The translations under genes and the position numbers were made by a program. Below are positions 47,039 through 59,763 of a stretch of 64,000 nucleotides of DNA, piece by piece. The first letter of the stretch is position 1. The number at the start of each line of letters is the position of its first letter. The notes beneath the pieces are model-generated. The model saw nothing but the letters and a program-made list of their open reading frames with translations. It was not told where the DNA came from and did not search any database. The stretch is from a bacterium (lineage in GTDB: Bacteria > Planctomycetota > Planctomycetia > Planctomycetales > Planctomycetaceae). Where the stretch lies: contig WGME01000028.1 of NCBI GenBank assembly GCA_016125225.1, positions 1 to 64,000 of the forward strand, in the 5' to 3' direction.

Positions 47039-48247
47039 GTGCAGATCGCTACCTGGTTGATGATGTCCGCCTTCCTGCAAGGCCCGACGGTGGATGTCAC
47101 CACCCTCGCCGGGGAATCGCTCAAAGGACAACTGCGGTCCCTCTCGGCAGAGCACCTGGAACTTGATCGCGACGGCACGCCGCTCCAGATTCCCACCAGC
47201 GATCTGCTACAGTTGCAGGTGAGTTCGTCAGCCACAGATCCGGCTGTCAATTCGGGGCCCATCGAACTGGAACTGCGGGACGGCTCTCGACTCCGTGGCA
47301 CACAACTCACCGCCACCGATGGCGAACTCCGCCTGCAGCACCCCGTGTTTCAGGAACTGCGACTGCCCCGTGATCGCGTGCATAGCGTGCGGCTCTTGCC
47401 CGATGATGCCGTCGTACGGGGCACCTGGCGCGAACTGGTCTCGCGGACCAAGAAGCAAGATTATCTGGTGGTCCGCAAAAGCGATGTGCTCGATCACCTG
47501 GATGGTGTCATTGGCGCTCTGAGTGACGAGTCTCTCAAGTTTCTGTTTGATGGCGACCAGATCGATGTCAAACGGGCCAGAATTTTCGGTTGGATCTATG
47601 CAGACCTTCCCCCGTCAAAGTCCAGCCCGACAGTCCGCATCGACTTGGGACCGCATGATGTTCTGCAAGTCGCGGCGGTCCGTTGGTCTCCGGCCGGATG
47701 GGAACTGCAACTGACGGGGCAGAAGCCCATCCAAGTTCCCACCGAGAGCCTGAGCAGTATCGATTTCTCCGCCGGCAAGGTCCTTTATCTTTCGACCGTG
47801 GAACCACGCGATGTCGAACAGGTCCATTTCTGGGGGAACCCGGAATTTCCCTTTCCGTATCAACGCGATCGCAACCTGTTCGGACAACCCCTCCGCGTCG
47901 GCACGCGAACCTTCGCCCGGGGTCTGTCGCTCCATTCCAAAACCCGGCTGGTTTACCGCCTGGGTGGTGATTACCGGAAGCTGACCGCAACAGTCGGGCT
48001 CGATCCCGATCTGGAACCGCAATCCGATCCCAAAGCCACGGTCAATCGGGCCCAACTGGTGATCCGTGGCGATCGTAAGATTTTATGGGATGCCGAAGTG
48101 AAAGCCGGTGATCCGCCGGTCAATCTCGACCTGCCCGTTACCGATGTTATCGAACTCGAAATTCTGGTGGATTATGGTCCCGGCATCAGCTACGAACGCG
48201 ATGTGGGCGACCGTGTGCATCTCGCCGATCTGAAGGTGTTGAAATGA
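47039..48247 (+). CDS. NPCBM-domain-like protein
   Basis: A 402-residue protein. N-terminal beta repeats contain GESLKGQLRSLSAEHLELDRDGTPLQIP and similar units. The C-terminal third (about 275-400) resembles an NPCBM/NEW2 carbohydrate-binding module (GLSLHSKTRLVYRLGGDYRKLTATVGLDPD, VIRGDRKILWDAEV, IELEILVDYG). A weak hydrophobic segment at the N terminus may be a signal. AAAGG lies 9 nt before the GTG at 47039; TTG at 47030 is the alternative. The stop overlaps the protease gene start (ATGA). It may bind glycan for the neighbouring exported proteins. Confidence 0.7.
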   Translation: MQIATWLMMSAFLQGPTVDVTTLAGESLKGQLRSLSAEHLELDRDGTPLQIPTSDLLQLQVSSSATDPAVNSGPIELELRDGSRLRGTQLTATDGELRLQHPVFQELRLPRDRVHSVRLLPDDAVVRGTWRELVSRTKKQDYLVVRKSDVLDHLDGVIGALSDESLKFLFDGDQIDVKRARIFGWIYADLPPSKSSPTVRIDLGPHDVLQVAAVRWSPAGWELQLTGQKPIQVPTESLSSIDFSAGKVLYLSTVEPRDVEQVHFWGNPEFPFPYQRDRNLFGQPLRVGTRTFARGLSLHSKTRLVYRLGGDYRKLTATVGLDPDLEPQSDPKATVNRAQLVIRGDRKILWDAEVKAGDPPVNLDLPVTDVIELEILVDYGPGISYERDVGDRVHLADLKVLK

Positions 48248-50010
48248 GACATGATGTTCTCTTCCCGTTCATGGGGAAGCGGGGGCAGCCAGGATGGCTG
48301 GTCGCGTTTCTGTGCCTGGTCAGTTCCGTCTCGGCGGCCGATTCTTCCGTGCTGGAAGCGGAAACCGCCCGGGCTGACATGATCACCCGCGTGGCCCCAT
48401 CCGTGGTCGCTATTTTTGCGTCCTCAGGCGACGGGGGCGGCTCTGGCGTTCTGATCAGTCCTGACGGGTACGCTGTCTCGAACTTCCACGTCACCAACGG
48501 GTCCGGCAACTTCATGAAGTGCGGACTGAATGATGGTCGGCTGTACGATGCCGTGATAGTCGGCATCGATCCGACGGGTGATGTGGCCTTGATCAAGCTG
48601 CTGGGCCGCGACGATTTTCCCTCCGCCACCATCGGCAACAGCGATCTCGTGCGAGTCGGCGAATGGGCGTTTGCCATGGGCAATCCCTTTCTGCTCGCCA
48701 CCGATTTTCAGCCAACCGTGACCGCCGGTATTGTCAGCGGAGTTCATCGCTATCAGTATCCCGCAGGCACCTTTCTCGAATATGCCGACTGCATTCAAAC
48801 CGACGCGTCGATCAACCCCGGTAACTCGGGCGGGCCGTTGTTTAATGCCCGTGGCGAACTGATTGGCATCAATGGCCGTGGCTCGTTCGAGAAACGTGGC
48901 CGGGTCAATATCGGGGCGGGCTATGCCATCTCCATCAATCAGGTGATGCACTTCCTTGACCATTTGAAGAGTGGTCGAATTGTTGACCATGCCACATTGG
49001 GAGCAACGGTCCGCACAAGTCTCGATCATGGCGTGGTCGTCGATGAGATCCTCGAATTTTCCAGCGCCTATCGCCGTGGTCTGCGCGAAGACGATGAAAT
49101 TGTGATGTTCGGCGGCCGACCCATCGGGAGTGCCAATCAGTTCAAGAACGTCCTGGGCATTTATCCCGATGGCTGGAAAGTGCCGCTGACCTATCGCCGC
49201 GATGGCACGAAGACCGACATCATGGTCGAACTTCGACGGTTGCATCAGGTGACGGAAATGCTGCCGAACCAGGGTCAGAAAAAGCCCAAAGGACCGCAGC
49301 AACCCATGCCTGAACGGAAGCCGGGTGATGCTCCCGACCCGCATGCCGCGCAGGAGCCGGTTGCTGCCCCGGAAGAATGGAAGCATCTGTTCGAAGCCCG
49401 TGAAGGGTTCGCCAATTATTACTTCAATCGCCTGGCACAAGACCGTTTGTTCAAGAGCCTGGAAGAGTACGCTGGCCTCAAGTCGAATGAGACCCGGTGG
49501 AAATTTGCTGGGACATTGGCCGACGGCCAGGAGTTCGTGGCTACGCTGGCTCCGCAAGGTTTGGGATTGAAGATTGGTAAGTCTGGCATTTATTTCCAAC
49601 CCCTCGATGGCAGCGACCCGGTGGATGAGCCTGCAGGGACAGGCGGATTCCTGACCGCTTTGGAACAACTCAAGCTGTTGTTATCTCGCGGTGCCGAGGC
49701 CTTCAGTGTGGTGACTTACATCGGCAGCGAACCGTTGGATGGTGTCGGCCCGAAGGTCGATGTGCTGCAGACGGATGTCGGGCTGGTGCAAGCCCGCTGG
49801 TATTTCTCGCAGACATCGAGTCGGCTGGTTGGTTTCGATTCCTCACTGGCGAGAGATGTCGATGCCTGCGAGGTGCGGATTCACTCGGTCGACGATTTCC
49901 AGGGTAAGCGATTCCCGTCGGCGTTTACGGTGCGCAGCGGGGAACGCGAATTCGGTTCATTCCGCGTGAATGCCCTGGAAATCCAGCCGCTGGCAGGGAA
50001 GATGCAGTGA
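48244..50010 (+). CDS. HtrA-like serine protease (S1C) with PDZ and unknown C-terminal module
   Basis: A 588-residue exported protease. After a signal peptide, the trypsin-like domain has an intact triad: His82 (SNFHVT), Asp113 (TGDVALIK) and Ser195 (NPGNSGGPL). One PDZ domain spans about 265-340 (LGATV...SSAYRRGLREDDEIVMFGGRPI). A Pro/Lys-rich hinge (about 340-375) leads to a C-terminal domain of about 210 residues that is not part of DegP. Its beta-rich end (DVDACEVRIHSVDDFQGKRF) vaguely recalls LolA-like folds, without certainty. Coupled by ATGA to the gene before and by GTGA to the pseudoprotease after. Confidence 0.88.
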   Translation: MRHDVLFPFMGKRGQPGWLVAFLCLVSSVSAADSSVLEAETARADMITRVAPSVVAIFASSGDGGGSGVLISPDGYAVSNFHVTNGSGNFMKCGLNDGRLYDAVIVGIDPTGDVALIKLLGRDDFPSATIGNSDLVRVGEWAFAMGNPFLLATDFQPTVTAGIVSGVHRYQYPAGTFLEYADCIQTDASINPGNSGGPLFNARGELIGINGRGSFEKRGRVNIGAGYAISINQVMHFLDHLKSGRIVDHATLGATVRTSLDHGVVVDEILEFSSAYRRGLREDDEIVMFGGRPIGSANQFKNVLGIYPDGWKVPLTYRRDGTKTDIMVELRRLHQVTEMLPNQGQKKPKGPQQPMPERKPGDAPDPHAAQEPVAAPEEWKHLFEAREGFANYYFNRLAQDRLFKSLEEYAGLKSNETRWKFAGTLADGQEFVATLAPQGLGLKIGKSGIYFQPLDGSDPVDEPAGTGGFLTALEQLKLLLSRGAEAFSVVTYIGSEPLDGVGPKVDVLQTDVGLVQARWYFSQTSSRLVGFDSSLARDVDACEVRIHSVDDFQGKRFPSAFTVRSGEREFGSFRVNALEIQPLAGKMQ

Positions 50011-51107
50011 AAATGACATCCTCGATACAGCACGATATGACCATCCACGACCTCCATCAGCGACCACGATCTCGCAAAACAAGTGCATGGGTGCTGGTCT
50101 GTTTTGGGCTGATGTTGGCGTGCGGTCTGGCGCTGCCGCTGGCAGTGCAGGCACAAAGCGTCGTCGAAACCGTCGAACAGGTTTCGCCCAAAGTGGTGAA
50201 GATCTTTGGGGCGGGTGGACGCAAGAATCTTTACGCCTATGGCAGTGGCATCCTGGTCTCTCCAGAAGGGCACATTGCCACTGTCTGGAGTCACATTCTC
50301 GATGGTGAATCGGTCACTGTCGTGCTGGACGATGGCCGCCGTTTCAATGGCCGCATTCTCGGGGCCGAACCGCAACTCGATCTGGCCGTCTTGAAGATTG
50401 ATGCGGAGGATTTGCCCTATTTCGATCTCGATGCCAGCACCAGTGATGCTGGTCCGGGGACCACCGTCCTGGCCTTCAGCAATGTTTTCAAAGTCGCGAC
50501 CGGGGACGAGCCAGTCTCTGTGATTCACGGCGTGATCGCCGCCAAAACTCGGCTTGCGGCCAAACGTGGAGTCTTCGAGGCACCCTACTCCGGCCCCGTC
50601 TATGTTGTCGATTCGGTCACCAACAATTCCGGGGCGGCGGGCGGTGTGCTCACCACGCGAGATGGCCGCCTGCTGGGCATGCTGGGAAAAGAGCTCAAGA
50701 ACAATGTCACGCATACCTGGCTGAACTATGTCGTTCCCATGTCAGAACTGAAGTCGCCGATCCAACAGATCGTGACCGGCAATTTCAAACCCCGATCTTC
50801 TGACAGCGCCGAGTCGGCTGTGACCGTCCGTCGATACGATCCCCGGGATTTCGGCCTTGTGCTGATTCCCAATGTGGTGGCGCGGACACCGGCCTACATC
50901 GATCGAGTGGTTCCCGGAACACAGGCCGCGCAGGCGGGTCTGAAAGTCGACGACCTGGTGGTATTCGTCGACGACCGACTGGTCCCCTCGTGTGCGTCCT
51001 TGCTCGATGAGTTGGGACAATTGGAACCGGGCGACCCCGTTACTCTGGTCGTCCGTCGGGGTGATAAACTGGAGACGGTGCAGCTGACGGCTCCTCGCAA
51101 TCGTTAG
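50007..51107 (+). CDS. HtrA-like pseudoprotease (catalytic Ser replaced by Ala) with PDZ
   Basis: A 366-residue exported protein with the same fold as its upstream neighbour. His96 (VWSHIL) and Asp125 (QLDLAVLK) are kept. At the nucleophile position, the motif aligned to GNSGGPL reads GAAGGVL, so the serine is Ala211. A PDZ domain covers about 275-355 (VVARTPAYIDRVVPGTQAAQAGLKVDDLVVFVDD). An N-terminal signal anchor lies around 26-48. The GTG start overlaps the protease stop, with AGGGAA in front. It probably binds substrate or regulates the active protease rather than cleaving. Confidence 0.85.
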   Translation: MKMTSSIQHDMTIHDLHQRPRSRKTSAWVLVCFGLMLACGLALPLAVQAQSVVETVEQVSPKVVKIFGAGGRKNLYAYGSGILVSPEGHIATVWSHILDGESVTVVLDDGRRFNGRILGAEPQLDLAVLKIDAEDLPYFDLDASTSDAGPGTTVLAFSNVFKVATGDEPVSVIHGVIAAKTRLAAKRGVFEAPYSGPVYVVDSVTNNSGAAGGVLTTRDGRLLGMLGKELKNNVTHTWLNYVVPMSELKSPIQQIVTGNFKPRSSDSAESAVTVRRYDPRDFGLVLIPNVVARTPAYIDRVVPGTQAAQAGLKVDDLVVFVDDRLVPSCASLLDELGQLEPGDPVTLVVRRGDKLETVQLTAPRNR

Positions 51108-51128
51108 CACGGCTTGTTACAGAACTGG

Positions 51129-53075
51129 ATGCTGTCCATGACGTTCGCGCTCGTAATGTCCCTCGGCTTGACGTTGGCATCGGCCGATCCGGCTGCCAGT
51201 CTCGAAGCCCAAACCGACCGGGCCGTGCAGCAAGCGGTGGCCTTGGTCTCTGCCTCGGTGGTACGGATCGATACAGTGGGGGGGCTCGAACAGCTCGAAC
51301 CGGGTATGGCCTCCGCCGGAGCCACTACCGGGCTGGTCGTTTCCGAAGACGGCTATCTCATTTCGTCCGCATTTCACTTCGTGTCCAAACCGACCTCGAT
51401 CCTGGTGACCTTAGCCGACGGCCGCCGCTTACCGGCTCAGTTGGTGGCCACCGATCGTCAACGGATGGTGACATTACTCAAAGTCGCAGCGGAACGATTA
51501 CCTGTCCCGCAGCCGGCTCCGCGTGAGTCATTCCGTGTCGGCCAGTGGGCCATTGCGGTCGGACGGACCCTGGACGTGGAAAGCCCGAGTGTTTCCGTCG
51601 GCATTGTCAGTGCTTTGAATCGCGTGTGGGGCAAGGCCCTGCAGACCGATGCCAAAGTTTCCCCCGTCAATTACGGCGGCCCGCTACTCGATATTGACGG
51701 TCGAGTGCTGGGTGTTCTGGCTCCCTTGTCCCCCTATGAATCGGGCGAAACGGCGGGTGTCGAGTGGTATGACTCGGGCATTGGTTTTGCCATTCCGTTT
51801 GTCGACGTCCTCGCGGTGGTCGATCGTCTGAAGAGTGGGGACGATCTCTTGCCGGGGCTGATGGGAATCAGCTTCCAAACGAAAGACCTCGTCCGTGCCG
51901 AGCCCGTGATCGATAAAATCCGGTTCGGGTCACCGGCGGAAAAGGCGGGTCTAAAAGAGAAAGACCGGATCACCGCCGTCGATGGCCAGCCTGTGGTTCG
52001 CTTGGCGGAAATGAAGCACATCATGGGTGTGAAATACGCCGGGGAAACCGTGCGGTTCACCATCAAACGTGGCGACCAATCGCAAGAATTTGATGTCCCC
52101 TTAGTGGGAGAACTGGCCCCCTTTCAACCTGCTGTTCTGGGAATCTTGCCGGTCCGTGCACCGAGTGAAACGGGAGTGGTTGTGCGTGCCGTCCTGCCCG
52201 AGAGTCCTGCAGCGAAGGCGGGTTTGCAGCCGCAAGACCGCTTGGTCGAAATCGGCAGTACCGCCGTCACCAATGCGACTGAATTGCACGAGGCCTTGTT
52301 GCGATTGCTACCAGGAACCGAGGTCGCCTGTCAGGTTCAACGCGGCGACGAAAAGATTGCCGTCACCTTAACCACGGCCGCTATTCCCAACACGGTGCCC
52401 GCCACGGTCCCGGCTCAGTCTCCGTTCGGTATGGACGAGCGACCAGAGAAACTGGCAACCGGCCAAATCAATGAAACCCTGGCTGGTCACGACCGTCCCT
52501 ATTGGATGTACGTACCCACGCGTTACCGCCCGGATGAGCCCCTGTCGCTGGTCCTGTTCCTGCATCCCACGCTCAACCCCCTGGAACGGGAAGTCCTCGC
52601 GGCCTGGAAAACGGAATGCGAATTACGCGGCATTCTGCTGCTCGCTCCCAAACTCGACGGCCAGCCGGGTTGGTCGCCGAACGATCTCGAATTCCTCTCG
52701 GATCTGATTGGCCATGTCAAAGAGAACTACACGATCGCCCCCGGTCGTACCGTGGTGATAGGCATGGAAACCTCGGCACCAATCGCTGCACTGTTCGCCT
52801 TTCGCCAGCCGGAACTGGTCAACGGGCTGACGCTCATCGATACGAAGCCACTCGGTCAGGTTCCGGAAAACACGCCCGAGCGACTGTTGTCACTCTACGT
52901 CATGGTGCGTGGCAATTCCCTGGAGGGCGCGAAATGGCCTCAGGCTATTGATACGCTGCAGAAGCTCGGCTATCCGACGGTGTTCAGCCAAGTGGAACAA
53001 GCCGACAGCCCGTATCCCACGGCCGAGCAAAATGCCGAACTGGCCCGCTGGGTGGATCTACTCGATCGGCTGTAA
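51129..53075 (+). CDS. HtrA-like pseudoprotease with two PDZ domains and a degenerate alpha/beta-hydrolase domain
   Basis: A 648-residue exported protein. The trypsin-like domain (about 30-215) keeps His83 (SAFHFV) but has Met113 for the Asp (RQRMVTLLK) and Tyr182 for the Ser (VNYGGPL). Two PDZ domains follow (about 225-310 and 315-405). The C-terminal 215 residues resemble an esterase-type alpha/beta hydrolase (YWMYVPTRYRPDEPLSLVLFLHP), but the nucleophile elbow reads GMETS instead of GxSxG and no terminal His is evident. Both catalytic units thus look dead. Start uncertain: ATG 51129, ATG 51138 or TTG 51114. Last gene of the run, converging on the L,D-transpeptidase gene. Confidence 0.82.
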   Translation: MLSMTFALVMSLGLTLASADPAASLEAQTDRAVQQAVALVSASVVRIDTVGGLEQLEPGMASAGATTGLVVSEDGYLISSAFHFVSKPTSILVTLADGRRLPAQLVATDRQRMVTLLKVAAERLPVPQPAPRESFRVGQWAIAVGRTLDVESPSVSVGIVSALNRVWGKALQTDAKVSPVNYGGPLLDIDGRVLGVLAPLSPYESGETAGVEWYDSGIGFAIPFVDVLAVVDRLKSGDDLLPGLMGISFQTKDLVRAEPVIDKIRFGSPAEKAGLKEKDRITAVDGQPVVRLAEMKHIMGVKYAGETVRFTIKRGDQSQEFDVPLVGELAPFQPAVLGILPVRAPSETGVVVRAVLPESPAAKAGLQPQDRLVEIGSTAVTNATELHEALLRLLPGTEVACQVQRGDEKIAVTLTTAAIPNTVPATVPAQSPFGMDERPEKLATGQINETLAGHDRPYWMYVPTRYRPDEPLSLVLFLHPTLNPLEREVLAAWKTECELRGILLLAPKLDGQPGWSPNDLEFLSDLIGHVKENYTIAPGRTVVIGMETSAPIAALFAFRQPELVNGLTLIDTKPLGQVPENTPERLLSLYVMVRGNSLEGAKWPQAIDTLQKLGYPTVFSQVEQADSPYPTAEQNAELARWVDLLDRL

Positions 53076-53086
53076 AACCGTATCGG

Positions 53087-54331
53087 TCATGGACGAACAA
53101 CCACTTCCGACCCGACGGTCAGGAAGTCGTAGACGTTCACAATATCCTTATCCCCCAGGCGGACACATCCGCGTGAGGCTGCACTGCCGATCGAATCGGG
53201 TTCGATGGTGCCGTGGATTCCATAACTGTTGCCCAGGTCAATCCAGCGTTCTCCGAGTGGGTTGGCAGGATCATCTCCCGCAATCACATGGCCGTCGGGG
53301 TCGGTGTATTGCGGGTTGACCACTTTGTTCAGCACGGCAAAGCGGCCAATCGGTGAACTGCGGTCCCTGCCGATGCCGACCGGAAACCGCCGTACATAAT
53401 ATCCCTGCAGATGAATGGTCAGCGAATAGTCATCGAGTTCCACCACCCCGGAAAATGGCCCGCGAACGACTTTCAACCGTCGGCCGGCCTGAATGCGTTT
53501 AGCATCCACACGATTCAACTTCGAGAGATATTCCCAGGTGACGTGATAGTGCGCGGCGATCTGCTCGAGTCGATCTCCCGGCTCGATGACATACGGTTCC
53601 ACGAAGTGGGGCTGAGCCTGAAAAAAGATCGTCGCGGCAGACCGGTCAAGTCGTTCCACCAAAGCCGCCCGATCGGATCGCCGTTTCCAATAGGCTTCTG
53701 ACAAGATCCGATGAGCGGCAAGCACTTCACCGCTTTTCAGTTTGGCATCGTATTGAGCAAACAGGGTTTCCAGCGGCAGAGTCGCCACATCGGCATCGCC
53801 TTCAATGGTGCTGGACAGCGGGGGTTCCTCGGCGAGTTCAGGATTTACGAACTGGGGCACTTCTGCGGATATCTGGCTGGGTTCTGATGCGGTCTCGGTG
53901 AATCCGGCGGCCTGAACGCCGCTGGCTGGGGTCCGCCGATAGGGTTGGAGAGTCGCCATCGGCGATGCATCTGTTGGCAAACGCTGGGGCGGGTCCGCAG
54001 CCATCGGTATTTCTGGACCTTCCGACGGTTCCTGTTGTTGAGCGAAAATTTCGCGATCCAGATCGGTCAACCCAGCCGAGCGGGGTGTTTTCATGGGGTC
54101 TGGTGGCTCTGGGAACATGGAGGGATCGCGCTGTTCCACCAACGGAGCAGGCATCTCCAAGGGAAGGTCATGCGAATCTTCGGCCTGTGCCGGGTCGAGG
54201 GTGCCCGTTCGGGCCGGTAACAATTCGACGGGAACCCAGCCCTGCCGCCAGGCAAAACCCAATCCAGCGCCCATTACGAAGATCAGCAGCACGGTTCGCA
54301 GAGAGCGTCCCAACCCATTCTCAGACGACAT
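53087..54331 (-). CDS. LysM-L,D-transpeptidase (YkuD family)
   Basis: A 414-residue envelope enzyme. A membrane anchor (about 10-28, TVLLIFVMGAGLGFAW) is followed by a long Pro/Glu-rich disordered region to about 195. A helical segment and one LysM module follow (about 245-290; VIEPGDRLEQIAAHYHVTWEYLSKLN). The C-terminal YkuD domain carries the catalytic motif HGT...SRGCVRL, with His373 and Cys389. Such enzymes form 3-3 peptidoglycan cross-links or attach proteins, evidence for peptidoglycan in this organism. GGAAGG lies 8 nt before the ATG at 54331, which outweighs the upstream in-frame ATGs. Confidence 0.92.
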   Translation of the reverse strand: MSSENGLGRSLRTVLLIFVMGAGLGFAWRQGWVPVELLPARTGTLDPAQAEDSHDLPLEMPAPLVEQRDPSMFPEPPDPMKTPRSAGLTDLDREIFAQQQEPSEGPEIPMAADPPQRLPTDASPMATLQPYRRTPASGVQAAGFTETASEPSQISAEVPQFVNPELAEEPPLSSTIEGDADVATLPLETLFAQYDAKLKSGEVLAAHRILSEAYWKRRSDRAALVERLDRSAATIFFQAQPHFVEPYVIEPGDRLEQIAAHYHVTWEYLSKLNRVDAKRIQAGRRLKVVRGPFSGVVELDDYSLTIHLQGYYVRRFPVGIGRDRSSPIGRFAVLNKVVNPQYTDPDGHVIAGDDPANPLGERWIDLGNSYGIHGTIEPDSIGSAASRGCVRLGDKDIVNVYDFLTVGSEVVVRP

Positions 54332-54539
54332 AGCAGACACCTTCCGTGGCATCGGCAAAAATCAGCGGAAATCGACCCGATATTCCCGTAGTCCCGATTT
54401 GTAGCACAACCCGGCTATTGCAGAAAGTGGGAGTCTGAACGGGAACATGCTGTGCAACAGGAACAGACTCGACGCCGACACGGGCCTTCCGTTACCCTAC
54501 GTGGTGTCACGCAAAGGGTTTCGTTCAAGGAATGCACGG

Positions 54540-56126
54540 ATGGCAACGGCAGAAACTTCGGTAGTGGTTCCGATTACTGACAACGGATTCAAGCCGCCGC
54601 GTCCCACTCCGAGCGGGGCCACGATTGCCATCTTCGGGGCATCGGGCGACCTGACCGCCCGCAAGCTGATGCCCTCGCTGTACGATCTGTGGGCCGACGG
54701 ATATCTCGACGACACCGCCCCCATTATCGGTGTGGCTCGCCGCCCCAAGACCGACGAAAGCTTCCGGCAGGAAATCTACGAAGCCGTCAACGGCCATGTG
54801 CGGGCCGGGCAAATCTCGCCGGAACAATGGGCGAAATTCTCTCAGCGGCTCTACTACCACGAAATCGATATCTCCACGGAAGACGGTTACGCCGCCTTGA
54901 AGCAGCGGTTCGAAGAGCTCGAACAGAATCTGCCGTATAAGGGCAAACGCGTGATCTATATGGCCACCGATCCGGCTCTGTTCCGCCCGGCGGTCGAATA
55001 CCTGTCGAATGTGGGCATCGTCCCGTCCCGCAATGGCGAAGAGTGGCTGCGGGTGGTCTTCGAAAAACCTTTCGGACACGATCTGAAATCGGCCCGCGAA
55101 CTCAGCCGCCACCTGAAGAAGTTCCTCCGCGAAGAACAGATTTTCCGCATCGATCATTACCTCGGCAAAGACACCGTCCAGAACATCATGCTGTTCCGGT
55201 TCGGCAATTCGATCTTTGAACCGCTGCTGAACCGAAATCATGTCGACCATGTGCAGATCACCGTGGCGGAATCGCTGGGTATGGAACGTGGTCGCGGCGG
55301 GTTCTACGACAAATCGGGGGCATTGCGAGATGTGCTGCAGAATCATGTGCTGCAGTTGCTCGGACTCATTGCCATGGAACCTCCGTCGCAGTTCACCGCC
55401 GAAGACCTGCACACGGAAAAACTGAAGGTGCTGCGTTCCCTCGCGCCGGGTCATCCGTCGGACATCGCCAAGTGGGTTGTGCCGGGTCAGTACACCGCTG
55501 GTCTCATCGACGGCAAGCCCGCCAATGGGTACCACCAGGAAGACCGCATTCCGCCGGATTCGCGCACCGACACCTATGTGGCGATGAAAGTTTTCGTCGA
55601 TAACTGGCGCTGGGCGGGGGTGCCGTTCTTCTTGCGGACAGGCAAACGGTTGCCGACCCGCGTAACCGAAATCGCGATTCAGTTCAAACTGCCGCCGCTG
55701 AATCTTTTCAGCACGGTCGAATGTGAAGGGGATATCTGCGATCTGGTCGGAGCGCGCCCCAACACCCTGGTCTTCCGCATCCAACCGAGCGAATCGATTT
55801 CGCTGTCGTTCTCGACCAAACGGCCCGGCATGCAATATCAGATTCATCCCGTGACGATGGATTTTCGATACGACGAAGCCTTCACGCAAAAACTTCCCGA
55901 GGCTTATGAACGACTGCTGCTCGACGTCCTCCGTGGCGATTCCACTCTCTTCATGCGCAGCGACGAAGTCGATGCGGCATGGAAGTTTGTGACCCCGGTG
56001 CTCAACTATTGGAATAACAACCACGTGACGCCGCAGCCTTACACATCGGGTTCATGGGGGCCCGCCGGAGCCGATCAACTCGTCTGGACGGCAGGCCACA
56101 ATTGGCGAACACCCAACGCCGGTTGA
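54540..56126 (+). CDS. zwf: Glucose-6-phosphate 1-dehydrogenase
   Basis: A 528-residue enzyme oxidising glucose 6-phosphate to 6-phosphogluconolactone, the entry to the oxidative pentose phosphate and Entner-Doudoroff routes. It has the coenzyme-binding GASGDLTARKL (33-43), the substrate-binding/catalytic RIDHYLGK (203-210) and EKPFGHDL. The C-terminal region has FFLRTGKRLP and IQPSESISLSFSTKRPG. Slightly longer than E. coli Zwf (491), with about 25 extra N-terminal residues. AAGGA is 8 nt before the ATG at 54540. Together with eda at 7.1 kb it suggests some Entner-Doudoroff capacity. Confidence 0.95.
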   Translation: MATAETSVVVPITDNGFKPPRPTPSGATIAIFGASGDLTARKLMPSLYDLWADGYLDDTAPIIGVARRPKTDESFRQEIYEAVNGHVRAGQISPEQWAKFSQRLYYHEIDISTEDGYAALKQRFEELEQNLPYKGKRVIYMATDPALFRPAVEYLSNVGIVPSRNGEEWLRVVFEKPFGHDLKSARELSRHLKKFLREEQIFRIDHYLGKDTVQNIMLFRFGNSIFEPLLNRNHVDHVQITVAESLGMERGRGGFYDKSGALRDVLQNHVLQLLGLIAMEPPSQFTAEDLHTEKLKVLRSLAPGHPSDIAKWVVPGQYTAGLIDGKPANGYHQEDRIPPDSRTDTYVAMKVFVDNWRWAGVPFFLRTGKRLPTRVTEIAIQFKLPPLNLFSTVECEGDICDLVGARPNTLVFRIQPSESISLSFSTKRPGMQYQIHPVTMDFRYDEAFTQKLPEAYERLLLDVLRGDSTLFMRSDEVDAAWKFVTPVLNYWNNNHVTPQPYTSGSWGPAGADQLVWTAGHNWRTPNAG

Positions 56127-56221
56127 CGCGAACGCATCGACCCATAGCCATATGTTCCCTGGCTGGTTATACTGAGTGGTACTGGAAACCGCTTGTCTTC
56201 GCCCGCCAGAGACTTCCTGCC

Positions 56222-59716
<3,495 letters not shown>

Positions 59717-59763
59717 TCCCTACCAAACTGAAGACCGTATCCATCGATCGGAAAGACAGAGCC

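Noticed and set aside
48424-49668. 414-residue open frame on the minus strand opposite the HtrA-like protease gene
   Set aside because: The plus strand encodes a protease with an intact triad. The antisense frame has no motif, signal or ribosome site.
54525-56024. 499-residue open frame on the minus strand opposite zwf
   Set aside because: It is the antisense shadow of a strongly conserved zwf gene. It has no recognisable domain, and its composition follows from the G/C-rich third positions of the real gene.
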